Assembly (NCBI GenBank): GCA_963580285.1
Contig: OY757017.1
Coordinates: 115,655,527 to 115,719,526 of the forward strand
Source: Lucinisca nassula
Taxonomy: Eukaryota > Mollusca > Bivalvia > Lucinida > Lucinidae
Length of the DNA: 64,000 nucleotides
Direction of reading: 5' to 3'
Shown here: positions 55,609 to 64,000 of the stretch, one piece after another
Layout of the letters: every line of letters begins with the position of its first letter
How positions within the stretch are numbered: the first letter of the stretch is position 1
The notes under the pieces: model-generated
What the model was told of the DNA's origin: nothing
The model's database searches: none
The model's input: the letters and a program-made list of their open reading frames with translations, nothing else
Translations under genes and position numbers: made by a program

Positions 55609-55839
55609 TCATAAATAATGCCATTCGTCTATATACAATTTGTACAGGTTGAACTCTGGAATTCTTAACAGTTTAGCTGGCACACGTTTGCAAGCTACCT
55701 TCCACACTGACCAATGAGCTGTCTGGCATCCTCTGTAGCAATACTGTGTTTCCTTAGAAGACAGACAACATTTCAGGGGGAATGGATACACCTTCTGGGG
55801 AGGCAACTCCTGCAAAAGTATTTTTGTCTCCCATGTCAA
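55609..55839 (-). CDS. Possible MYND-type zinc finger exon fragment
   Basis: On the minus strand an acceptor-like TTTTGCAG precedes GAGTTGCCTCCCC. The translation contains LKCCLSSKETQYCYRGCQ and AHWSVWKVAC. The YC-x3-CQ-x3-W spacing and the last C match the second half of a MYND finger, which binds zinc and mediates protein contacts; the usual H before K is W here. The first cysteine pairs are not convincing. It could be a true exon with an altered finger, a pseudogene exon or chance. No neighbouring exon was found. Confidence 0.35.
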   Translation of the reverse strand: MTWETKILLQELPPQKVYPFPLKCCLSSKETQYCYRGCQTAHWSVWKVACKRVPAKLLRIPEFNLYKLYIDEWHYL

Positions 55840-55851
55840 TAGGGGTCAACG

Positions 55852-55894
55852 CTTAAAGGAAAGAATTCCAGAGGAGCAAATTCTTTCCTTTAAG
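55852..55894. repeat. Hairpin with perfect 16 bp arms
   Basis: CTTAAAGGAAAGAATT and AATTCTTTCCTTTAAG surround 11 bases. A related hairpin lies at 56278-56327. Confidence 0.85.
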
Positions 55895-56277
55895 AGTAGA
55901 CTCCTTTTTCAGTGGAAAAGCAAACAAGAGGACCCAAAAGTTGTCTCCGTTTGAAAAATGGCAGAAAAATCTGTTGCTGACAGTATGAGCAGCAAGGAAG
56001 CTCGTTCCCCAGAATCCACATCATAAATCAAAGAATTGTCCCATTAAGTGACATGTTGTAGAAAATGAAGAAATTGAAATATCATCATCCCGACACTCAG
56101 TCATCATAAAATTCCTGCTTGAACCCCGATGACTTGGAGTGCTTTTCTGCTGACAACTTTGTTTCCTCGTCATGACTTACAATGGGAGTGGCAGCCAGGC
56201 GGGGTAGCTGGAAAAAATCATTTGTACGCAAACCAAAGAAAATACTAAAAATAATAACTCCGTTTACAAATGGGTAG
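55895..56277. other. Nothing recognised
   Basis: No gene or repeat was seen between the two related hairpins. They may be the ends of one ~475 bp element. Confidence 0.4.
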
Positions 56278-56327
56278 CACTCTTACAGGAAAGAATTTAG
56301 GGAGAAAATTCTTTCCTATAAGTGTGG
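56278..56327. repeat. Second hairpin sharing AGGAAAGAATT
   Basis: CACTCTTACAGGAAAGAATTT pairs with AAAATTCTTTCCTATAAGTG (imperfect), with a 6-base loop. Confidence 0.8.
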
Positions 56328-56394
56328 TTGCCGTGTCATCATCATCTTTTTCTTCTTCCTCTGTAGATGAGGTGGTTCAAATGTGTACCCTCAG

Positions 56395-56500
56395 TTTAAA
56401 TTTTGAGTAAAAATAAGAAAAATATCACAATTTTTCATCTTAAAATCGGTGGTAAAATTTACAGTGTATTTGTATAGGCATGTTTTCGTAATGGCCTAAG
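56395..56500. mobile_element. Partial MITE M1 (right half)
   Basis: TTTTGAGTAAAAATAAGAAA, the ATATCACAATTTTTCAT block and the end GTATAGGCATGTTTTCGTAA match the right half of M1. Confidence 0.65.
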
Positions 56501-56602
56501 CAAAATGGGAAGAGCTGGGCAAAGTTGGGCATGGTATCTCCACAGGCCTGAACTATTTTGTCAATGTTTCTTCTATGGGATGCTAAGACTATACAGAGTA
56601 TA

Positions 56603-56746
56603 TTTACTTTTTAGATGAAAACAGAAAATATTTCATAAGTGTGATGAAAACATCAGAATTTTCACGAGTGCAAAGCACGAGTGAAAATTCTGATTTTTTG
56701 TAACACTTGAGTGGAAATATTTTTGGTATTCATTGAAAAAAGTAAA
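56603..56746. mobile_element. Foldback MITE (~144 bp)
   Basis: The outer ends TTTACTTTTTAGATGAA and TTCATTGAAAAAAGTAAA and the inner arms CAGAATTTTCACGAGTGC / GCACGAGTGAAAATTCTG fold around AAA. Confidence 0.82.
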
Positions 56747-56982
56747 CATTTTTTTTATTTCATACATGCTACTATGAAAATAACAAGGTAACATTATTTT
56801 TCACAGTGTGAAAATATCATTTTTTGTTTGTTTCAGATATGCAGTGATTTCACTGCTAGAGAGAGATAATAAAACACTGAGAAATTGTTTTCAAATTCAT
56901 TGCTTTACCGGTTTACAAAACAGCTAAACATACCATATTTGTCATAATTAGAACTCATGCTTTAAAGAAGTGCACACCAATA

Positions 56983-57437
56983 CAGTGAAATTCCTATATT
57001 AAGACCACCTTTGGGACTGTCAAAAGTGGTCTTTAAGACCACTTTTGAACAGTCCCATAGGTGGTCTATTACTAGAGGACAATGGGTGTAGAAAACACAG
57101 GGAGTGAATATCTGAAACCCCCTTTAGTTTATACAAATTATTTTAGTTAGATTACGATGAAAGCTCCAAGCTTATTGAATCCCTCTCGAACACTCATTCC
57201 GGATGTTATCACCCACGCGAGAGAGAGGCAGTGACTTTTACACCACTACTACCCATTTACACCTGGGTCAAGTGGGGCATAGTCATAAACTATCTTGCTC
57301 AAGGACACATCTCGGCTCCAGTGGCCGGATTCGAACCCAGAAACTCTCCACCATAAGTCGAACGCGCTAACCATTGAGCTATCAACCCCTTTAATATTAG
57401 TCTTCTTTTAGCTGGTCTTAATAGCCAAATTTCATTG
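56983..57437. mobile_element. pogo/Tc1-like MITE with TA duplication
   Basis: The ends CAGTGAAATTCCTATATT (left) and the complement of GCCAAATTTCATTG (right) are inverted repeats inside TA dinucleotides (56981-56982 and 57438-57439). The TIR resembles pogo/Tigger ends. A palindrome (AAAAGTGGTCTT TAAGACCACTTTT) lies at 57019-57046. No transposase remains. Confidence 0.75.
57180..57395 (-). mobile_element. tRNA-derived SINE (family S4) nested in the pogo-like MITE
   Basis: The minus strand has A-box GATAGCTCAATGGTTAGCG and B-box GGGTTCGAATCC in tRNA order. A conserved body follows (TGTCCTTGAGCAAGATA, CCCAGGTGTAAATGGGTA). The tRNA-like fold does not close at the acceptor, so it is a SINE. Confidence 0.72.
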
Positions 57438-57577
57438 TACCTTTGTCAAGAAGCATATCTGACACATTCTAACATATCAAATGATATGATTTTATAGTGA
57501 AGAGGGCAAAATTGCTGATTTGTGATAATTAAGGAATCTATTATGTTTTTCGATACATACCATATTGATCCTAAGTA

Positions 57578-57926
57578 CAGTCGAACTTCAATGGCTCGAA
57601 CACCTTTGGGACCTCGAAAATCTGTTCGAGACTGGGGCAGTTCGAGCCACTGAGGTTATTGTCAGGAGGCATAACGAGATGCTTTTAGACATCTTTTCGG
57701 TGTTCTATAATGAACATGTATGCTGTGTGTACTCATTAGAATCTCCTCGATGAGGCGATTCTAATGATTACACACAGCATAAATTTGTAAGATAAAAGAC
57801 TAAATAAAATCTCCTTAATTATCCCCCACTATTTCTTATTTAGACGATTTCGCAAGGGCACAAGAATGGGTTCGACTCATCCACGGTAAACGAGCCATCG
57901 GTGTTCGAGTCATCGAAGTTCTACTG
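57578..57926. mobile_element. pogo-like MITE with 28 bp TIRs and TA duplication
   Basis: The left CAGTCGAACTTCAATGGCTC and the right end, complement CAGTAGAACTTCGATGACTC, match at about 25 of 28 positions and lie between TA dinucleotides (57576-57577 and 57927-57928). A separate palindrome is nested at 57719-57782 (ATGCTGTGTGTACTCATTAG arms). Confidence 0.82.
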
Positions 57927-57939
57927 TATTGGGACAGAT

Positions 57940-58015
57940 AGGCCTTAGCAAACAGTGCAGCCCCAGATCAGACTGCTTCTGAAAGTCTGATTCGGGTCTA
58001 CACTGTTTACAATTT
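57940..58015. repeat. Palindromic MITE M2/M3 core
   Basis: AGCAAACAGTGCAGCCCCAG and TCGGGTCTACACTGTTTAC surround AGACTGCTTCTGAAAGTCT. Confidence 0.65.
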
Positions 58016-58144
58016 TGTCTGTACTTTTCTGACCAATTGCTGGATCATGAAACAAGTTTGTCAAAATTTCTGGAGGGGTCCGAACTTTTAGGATTTTTAC
58101 AGTATTAGCCATAGTTAGCACACATTCTCTGATAAGTGCAGAAC

Positions 58145-58424
58145 CATCACGAAAACACGCATTTATAAATTTGACCACCTTGAACCCCACTTTTATATAG
58201 TAAAGCTGGGGTTTACAAGGGTAAACCTTATTTTTCTTATTTCCGCCCTAAAATATAGATTCTGGGTACTCGTTAGAACCGCCTCATTGAGGCGGTTCTA
58301 ACGAGTAACCACAATCTATATTTTGAGCAGAAATAAGGAAAATGTCACAATTTTTCATAAATTTTTTTTTGATTTTAGGTGGTAAAAGTTACAATTTATT
58401 TAGTATAGGCGTGTTTTCATGATG
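58145..58424. mobile_element. Palindromic MITE M1, complete copy
   Basis: The terminal inverted repeats CATCACGAAAACACGC and GCGTGTTTTCATGATG bound 280 bp. The core hairpin is GTTAGAACCGCCTCA / TGAGGCGGTTCTAAC with longer flanking arms (about 58250-58325). This copy defines the family ends. Confidence 0.88.
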
Positions 58425-58551
58425 AAATTCCTTTCTTCAAGAAGCAAATCTGACACCAGTATGGAGTGTATGATTTTGCAGACTGTTCAAGTTAAAACAG
58501 TGCTAAAAGAAAATTCTAACATATCAACTAATAGAGGATATTTGAAATTTT

Positions 58552-58663
58552 CAGTGTAAGATTGATTTTTATTTCACCAAATGAACACTAAAAGAAGTAT
58601 TTTCCTGAGTGGCAAATACTTATTTTGGTGTTCATGGGTTAAATAAAAATTGATCTTACACTG
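58552..58663. mobile_element. Foldback (~112 bp)
   Basis: CAGTGTAAGATTGATTTTTA and TAAAAATTGATCTTACACTG form the outer arms, and ATGAACAC / GTGTTCAT and AGTATTT / AAATACT continue inside. Confidence 0.85.
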
Positions 58664-58771
58664 ACAAATAAAATTTTCTGTTTCTTTCATGCTTTAAATT
58701 GAAATTTTAATGCAATTTCAAAGTGACAGCCATCAAAACAGAGAACAAACTTTTTCGCATCAATTAAGAGG

Positions 58772-59078
58772 TTTTGTTTGATTTGAGGTTTAACGTCCCC
58801 ATCAACACTTTAAAGGTCATTTTGGAGACATTGCTTCCAATTTTGTGGGACTTTTACCCGACATTGAGATGATATGACATCTCAAGCCCTGTTGCCCAAT
58901 GAAACCAATAGGGTTTATAAGCATGGACGGTCCGACTCATGCGCACCGCTTTGCCTGGGCAGGCGTAGATCTTTTAAGCGGTTTACCAGTACTCCTGTGT
59001 GGGTCGGATTCAGCTCTGGGTGGAAGCATCATGCAGCCCATATAGTTCTTCAAGCCCCGATGGGTGGGGGCCAAACAG
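58772..59078 (-). mobile_element. SINE-like family S1, minus copy
   Basis: It is full-length from GAGGTTTAACGTCCCCATC to CCCCGATGGGTGGGGGCC. No clear target duplication. Confidence 0.83.
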
Positions 59079-59197
59079 TTTAGCGGTATTCAGCGTGTTA
59101 ACTGGGTATAATATTGGGTGTAAACTGAAGTTTGCACCTATCAGAATGCAAATGTAACTGTATCAAATGGTTCTTTTGATATTTGCATTTAACCCTT

Positions 59198-59415
59198 TTT
59201 ATACCAAATGGAATCTTCCTCCTTATATATAGCAGGAGTGCATTTCAAAATTTAGGGGTGTCAAGTTGTGTTTTCATCAAAATTTATTTGGAAAATGGCT
59301 GAACTTTTAGCCAACAGTGGAGGCCCTGATCAGACGCCGCATTCTGCGGCGTCTGATCTGGGCCTGCACTGTTTGCCAAGGTACTTTTTAGGGGTTTCTG
59401 GTGCTGAATGGTTTA
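59198..59415. mobile_element. Palindromic MITE M2, complete copy
   Basis: The ends TACCAAATGGAATCTTCC and TTTCTGGTGCTGAATGG are roughly inverted. The central perfect palindrome is CAGACGCCGCA TTC TGCGGCGTCTG within GATCAG arms. Confidence 0.8.
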
Positions 59416-59964
59416 AAGAATGTCCACAGTTGCTAAGCTTGTCTGGCGTCGCTTGCATTATTTACGTTGCATAGGTGGAAAAAGTGACGTCATCAACGTT
59501 GGAATGATGTTAAAACGTGTGTTAGGTAATTTCTGTCACTCATTAATAACTTTTAGCTAATTGACTTTTCACTAACAGATAATACATTTTATTTTTTGAA
59601 GATACATCAAATTCACAAACTGTGAAAAATGAAATCGTATTTTCTCTGTTCGAAACAGTGAAGATATAGATTTAGATTCTGCTGAGAAATCTCTATCATT
59701 CATTGAAAAGCATGCAAGAAATATTATTTTGTGCTGAAGAGAAACAAATTGCTGATTAGTGTTTTTTTAAGGAACTTATTATGTTTTTGATATAGATGCT
59801 CATTATGCTGACTTTGAACATGTTAGTTTTAACCAAGGTCAAATGTTGGCATTCGGAGCCTTCAGTTGCACCTGACTTTCTAGAGGTTGAAATGTCTAAG
59901 CACACAGTGTGCTTATTAAGGCAAGTATGGTATTCAGCATATAATAAACACATTCGGTTTTGGT
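59416..59964. other. Nothing recognised
   Basis: AT-rich sequence. A CACACAGTGTG palindrome lies near 59900. No gene was seen. Confidence 0.4.
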
Positions 59965-60140
59965 TAACTCTTATCCTGCTGAACACAACCAACTCTACCT
60001 TTGCAAACAGTGTAGATCCAGATCAGATGGCTTCATTTGATCAGGATCTACACGGTTTGACATTCAGTTTGTGATTTGGATGAATAAATTATATCAAGTA
60101 ATATGATTGGTGGATGCATAGATTGGTGTGGCTAAATAAA
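59965..60140. mobile_element. Palindromic MITE family M3
   Basis: AACTCTTATCCTGCTG, GCAAACAGTGTAGATCCAGA, ATCAGGATCTACACGG and AATTATATCAAGTAATATGA match the family at 55318 and 63375. Confidence 0.75.
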
Positions 60141-60171
60141 TGTATGCAGAGTTTGTTCAAATCATTCACCT

Positions 60172-60310
60172 TATTTGCATTATCTGCTGGTTCCTAGTCT
60201 GAAGGTTATAAGTGTTGGAAAAACAGGTAACCAGACCCCTGGGGTCTGGTTACCTGTTTTTCCAATATTGACAATGTGCAAGCTGGGAGCCAGCAAATAA
60301 AATGCAAATA
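60172..60310. mobile_element. Foldback MITE with perfect 25 bp inner palindrome
   Basis: The outer ends TATTTGCATTATCTGCTGG and CCAGCAAATAAAATGCAAAT are imperfect inverted repeats. Inside, TTGGAAAAACAGG ... GACCCC and GGGGTC ... CCTGTTTTTCCAA (60215-60265) pair perfectly around one base. Confidence 0.88.
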
Positions 60311-60384
60311 TGGTGATAGCTCCAGACTAGGAGGAAAAACAAGGTTGAAGGACAACTAAGGAATAGTTTTCCTTATTTCTAATT

Positions 60385-60958
60385 ATGTCTCCCCCATTTA
60401 CAGGTACATCCAAGGTCAAGGTCATACTTAGAGGTCAAAGGTCTAATAAAGGGTCTTTTCGTGTCCGGGTCAATAACTTTTTTATTACTAGAAGGACTTT
60501 TTGAAGTAACCTTGCAGAAATGTTCACCTTCATTAGACGATGTGTCATGCACAAGACCAAGGTCCGTACCTCCAATGTCAAGGTCATACTTAAAGGTCAA
60601 AGATTAAAAAGGGGCCTTTTTTCGTGCAATAACTTTCTTATTCCTTGATAGATTATGAAATTACTTGGCAGAAATGTTAACCATCATGAGATGATGCGTT
60701 GCGTGCAAGACACAGGTCGGTACCTCCAAGGTGCTGGTCATACTTAGAGGTCAAAGGTAAAAGGGGCTTTTTTCGTGTACTGTCAATACTTTTCTTATTT
60801 CTTGGTGGATTTTTTAAGTTACTTTGCAGAAATGTTCTCTAGATGATGTGTTGCACACAAGACCCAGGTCATTACCTCCAATGTCAAGGTCATATTTAGG
60901 TCAAAAAGGGGGTGGGGGGGGGGAAACATCTGTATTTTTGTAGAAAAAGAAATTCTAG
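60385..60958. mobile_element. Tandem-unit element, AGGTCA-rich (family ATGTCTCCCCC)
   Basis: The left end ATGTCTCCCCCATTTACAGG leads to four ~145 bp units with GTCAAGGTCATACTTA, AGAGGTCAAAGG and GCAGAAATGTTAACC-like phrases. The right end GGGGGGGGGAAACAT and AAATTCTAGTT mirrors the left end. Confidence 0.7.
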
Positions 60959-60984
60959 TTCCAGGCTATTTTCAAAACCTAGAC

Positions 60985-61150
60985 CATATAAGTGCAGTGG
61001 TAAAGCATAGGATTTGAGATTGAGAGGTAGCAGGTTCAATCCCCAAAGTGCAAGACTTTATCCACATTGCTAAGTACTGGTTCCTACCCAGGAAAAGCGG
61101 GCCACATGGAAGAAAATTACTAGCACTGAATGTGTTACTCTCTATCAATA
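60985..61150 (+). mobile_element. tRNA-derived SINE (family S2), plus copy
   Basis: The A-box-like GTGCAGTGGTAAAGCAT and B-box GGTTCAATCCCC match the minus copy at 15010-15090. The body continues with ACTGGTTCCTACCCAGG. Confidence 0.7.
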
Positions 61151-61184
61151 AGGTTGATTATTATTATCAATATGCGAGTGAATA

Positions 61185-61740
61185 GTATTTCAAATAAATA
61201 TTATTACAAATAAACATTGTTCAAACCAATTACATGAATCCCAAATATGGAGACAACACCCTAACACGTCCATTTTGAGGGTTAAATATTATGTGTACAG
61301 TGTCGAGAGATAATGAAGAAGTTATCTCTCTGTAAAAATCCTAAACATTGGGACACCTTGACGACTTTCTGAAATTCTCCTAAATCTTTAACAAGTCTGT
61401 TTTGCAATACAGCAAGGAGTTCAAAAAGTGGAGATGGGATGACAAATAGTGTAGACCCTGATCAGACTGCTTCTTCAGGAGCAGTCTGATCTGGGTCTGC
61501 ACTGTTTGTTTAGGTCCGTATGTCCCAATATGTAGGATCATTATGGTAGAAAATGTCATGTTGCTTGTATGTGAATTGTAATACAAATAAATATTATTAC
61601 TAATAAATATTGTTTAAACCAATCACATGAACCCCAAATATGGAGACAACATTCTTAGCATGTTGATTAGGTCGTAATAAATATTATGTGTACAGTTTTA
61701 GGGTGCACTGTCGAGAGATAACAAAGCTATCTTAGATTTT
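61185..61740. repeat. Direct repeat pair (~130 bp) around a MITE M2 core
   Basis: CAAATATGGAGACAACA ... ATTATGTGTACAG and its flanks occur at about 61190-61313 and 61575-61725. Between them lies a palindrome (61440-61510) of the GCAAACAGTG type, with arms GATCAGACTGCT / AGCAGTCTGATC. Confidence 0.7.
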
Positions 61741-62105
61741 CACTTTGTTGTGGTTAGGCAAAAACATAACTCTGGCTATGCCTGTGTGGTAAAACCACTT
61801 TATTTGGAGATAGTAAACGTCAACATGTCTAATTCTTCAAACAGTGCCTTCCTGTCACAGAGAATCATCTTCTTATTTCTCCAACTCTGTGTTGCTATCT
61901 TTTCTTTTTTGTCAACTGTTTTCCATCAGCTTTTGTCTTTTAGCAGGTTCTTCATCTTCCACTTCTTTGGCAGTGCTTTAAAATGATAATGATGATGATG
62001 ATAATAATAAACACAGCACAACAGGTAAGGTGGGTATTTGCATAGCAATAGATAAGTATTTTGTGATAATTAATTGCTTTCCTTATTCCTCTATATAAAC
62101 CTATG
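61741..62105. other. Nothing recognised
   Basis: A short (GAT/AAT)n stretch at 61983-62010. No gene was seen. Confidence 0.4.
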
Positions 62106-62106
62106 T

Positions 62107-62575
62107 TGTGGGTGTTCATTAGAACTGACTGGCAAGGTGACTGAATTTTGGGATACACAAGGCGATATTATGTTGGCAAAGGAAAGTACAATAACAGGTG
62201 GGTATTATCCAAATTTGCTCGACCAAATGAGAACTGCGATCCGTGAAAAATATCAAGGTAAACTCTCCAAAGAAGATTCTGCTCCTACAGGACAATGCAA
62301 GAGTCCACACTTGCAAAACTGCATTGGATGCTATTGAGCGGAATGGGTACAAGCTAATACCGCACCCCATCTATTCTCCTGACTTAGCTCCTGGTAATTA
62401 GTTCTTATTCCCAAACTTCAACAAGGATATCCTGTCCAACCAAGAAGTAATGGTGGCAGTTGAAGAGTGGGTCCGAGACAAGGACCCTGGCTTCTTCAGT
62501 TCTGGCTGATGGCACTGGAACAGTGTTGGTCCAACTGTATCAGTCTAGCGGGCAATTACATAGAAAAAGAAGATT
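62107..62575 (+). pseudogene. mariner-type transposase, C-terminal relic
   Basis: The plus strand reads FWDTQGDIMLAKES (first catalytic region), YYPNLLDQMRTAIREK and, after a frameshift near 62265, LLLQDNARVHTCKTALDAIE with the second aspartate. The YSPDLAPG block follows, where the third catalytic D is N and the next codon is TAG. Further stops follow. This is Tc1/mariner DD34D-type architecture, clearly dead. Terminal repeats were not found. Confidence 0.85.
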
Positions 62576-62875
62576 GATCTCACAAGACTCACCCAGAAAT
62601 AAGTTAGGCTGGTTTTTTATTGACTTGCCCTCGTAAATGATTTATCCAGGTTTAAGTTATTGAAATTTCAATGTTAATGTTCTTGGAAAAACTTCAATTA
62701 CCTTCTGTCATGTTTTTGAAGTATTGAGACATACACTGGCTTAACACTGGGATCATCATCTCTTGTCAAAATAACTGTGGACTCTTCAGAGCCTGTCAGG
62801 AGTCCAGTGTCTGAAAATATGAAAACTGTAAAGTATGAACGCCAAAAAGACAGGCCTGGTGGACAACTGTATATG
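62576..62875. other. Nothing recognised
   Basis: No gene or repeat was identified. Confidence 0.4.
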
Positions 62876-62877
62876 TG

Positions 62878-62980
62878 TTGTTTGTTTGATTTGAGGTTTA
62901 ACGTACCCATCAACACTGTATAGGTAATTTTGGAGATGTTGCTTCCAATTTTGTGTGACTTTTAACTGACATTTAGATAA
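62878..62980 (-). mobile_element. SINE-like family S1, truncated minus copy
   Basis: GAGGTTTAACGTACCCATC through TTTAACTGACATTTAGAT covers only the tail-side third. Confidence 0.75.
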
Positions 62981-63067
62981 CCAGCAGCTGTCAAAGCAGA
63001 CGACAATTGTCTTGATCGGCATTTTATTGGCTAATGCAATCATACATTCCAATATCTATTAAGTATT

Positions 63068-63285
63068 AACCCATTTTGTACCAGAAACCCCAAAACAGAT
63101 AATTGGCAAACAGTGCAGGCCCAGAGACACTGAAGAATGCAGTGTTTGATCAGGGCATACACTGTTTGCAAAATGTTCAGCGATTTTCAAAATAAAATCG
63201 AAGAAAACACAATCTGACACCCCAAAACTTTGAAATTGACTCTTGCTATATATAAGGAGGAAGATTTCATTTGGTACAAATAGGT
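63068..63285. mobile_element. Palindromic MITE M2, minus copy
   Basis: The ends TTTTGTACCAGAAACCCC and TTCATTTGGTACAAAT are inverted. The core is GCAAACAGTGCAGGCCCAGA / TGATCAGGGCATACACTG. Confidence 0.78.
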
Positions 63286-63374
63286 AAAGCAACCACCTAA
63301 AGGATATATAATGTTGCAATAAACTGAAATCTGTATTAAGCAAGCACCTAAACTGTAATTGAAATGTGCTTGTT

Positions 63375-63590
63375 TAACCCTTATCCCGCTGCATAAATTA
63401 ATTAAGCCACGCCCATTTACATTTCATCCAATCAAATTACTTGATGTAATTCTTTCATTCAAATTTTCAAACTGAATGTCAAACAGTGTAGATCCTGATC
63501 AGATGGCTTCTTTAGAAGCCATCTGATCTGGTTCTACACGGTTTGTAAAGGTAATAGCTATAGTGAACAGTAGGATAATGTTTAAGACTG
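63375..63590. mobile_element. Palindromic MITE M3, complete copy
   Basis: The terminal ACCCTTATCCCGCTG and CAGTAGGATAATGTTT are inverted repeats. The central palindrome is GATCAGATGGCTTCT / AGAAGCCATCTGATC. Confidence 0.82.
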
Positions 63591-63679
63591 ACAGGTGCTT
63601 TCTTCAGAGCTTTCTGGTAGGTTTAAGTCCATTTGCCCTTACAGGCTTGCATAAAACAGGTTGTTAGCTTAATAAAGGT

Positions 63680-63943
63680 CGGCTCCCACCCACATTGCAG
63701 CTTGAAGAAATAGATGGGTTGCATGATGCTCCTATGCAGAACTGAAACTGACCACACATGAGTACTGATAAACTGCTTGGAGGATCTAAGCCTGCCCAGG
63801 CAAAGCTTCATTGGGCGAAAGGGCTTGAGATGTCATTTCATCTCAATGTCGGGTAAAAGTCCCACAAAACTGGAAGCAACATCTCCAAAATGACCTATAC
63901 AGTATTGACAGGGACATTAAACCTCAAATCAAACAAACAAAGT
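63680..63943 (+). mobile_element. SINE-like family S1, plus copy with 11 bp TSD
   Basis: This S1 copy has a small internal deletion (the GGACCGTCCATG portion is missing), flanked by TTAATAAAGGT at 63669-63679 and 63944-63954. Confidence 0.9.
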
Positions 63944-64000
63944 TTAATAAAGGTGGCCACTATGACAGGTTTTACTGCATTTAACACTTTCAACCCTGTA

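Noticed and set aside
57330..57390. Functional tRNA gene (also considered at 3960-4020, 15020-15090 and 60990-61050)
   Set aside because: A and B boxes are present but acceptor stems do not pair, and SINE bodies or second copies exist.
61185..61740. Pair of LTRs around a short element
   Set aside because: The ~130 bp direct repeats lack TG/CA ends and the interval holds only a MITE core.

Overview
This window looks like nuclear DNA of a bivalve mollusc, probably a heterodont clam; the assignment is inference. Coding density is very low, splice-bounded exon-like segments occur, and almost everything is a mosaic of nested repeats: decayed retrotransposons of five classes, several SINE families, palindromic MITEs, and long arrays of 145-311 bp tandem units with hairpin ends. 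No bacterial, viral or organelle gene arrangement is present.

Layout. 1-3100: Ty3/Gypsy gag, protease and RT (minus strand, decayed, running off the left edge), then its leader. 3960-4080: tRNA-Asp-derived SINE. 4230-6290: DIRS-type RT and zinc-knuckle ORF1 (minus), split by a SINE. 6770-9800: degenerate tandem-unit element carrying two SINE copies. 10061-12348: the one convincing host exon, with acceptor, donor and a Walker A/B P-loop NTPase of the molluscan STAND (nSTAND3-like) kind, broken by one frameshift. 13416-14706, 20842-22287, 29537-30497, 38159-40180, 51000-53060 and 60385-60958: tandem-unit elements, most of them full of AGGTCA half-sites. 15827-17650: 5'-truncated LINE with a 12 bp target duplication. 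18500-20840: Penelope-like element (PLE), interrupted at 19228-19955 by nearly three 260 bp units, each with a hammerhead ribozyme on the minus strand. 23291-23441: foldback. 24000-24530: LINE tail. 25358-25790: probable solo LTR with heat-shock element and TATA box. 25800-26870: two tandem duplications. 31160-31323: tRNA-type SINE inside an open frame. 32290-37260, 37256-42735, 42740-43580, 45390-47700 and 47705-49530: further tandem arrays, several nested in one another. 44260-45320, 46771-47087, 49528-49650, 50695-50990 and 52168-52680: more PLE pieces. 54090-54700: exon-like ORF with an internal duplication. 55609-55839: possible MYND finger exon. 55300-63600: mostly palindromic MITEs, pogo-like MITEs, one mariner transposase relic and SINE copies.

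The most notable system is the hammerhead-ribozyme tandem array (retrozyme-like) lying antisense inside a PLE reverse transcriptase gene, with decayed ribozyme relics near 44.3 kb and 53.4 kb. The second is the shared architecture of the tandem-unit elements: a terminal hairpin at one end, a central array, and a conserved tail at the other end. It resembles the pearl/HINE (Helitron-like) elements known from bivalves. Exact target-site duplications around several insertions let the relative order of events be read directly.
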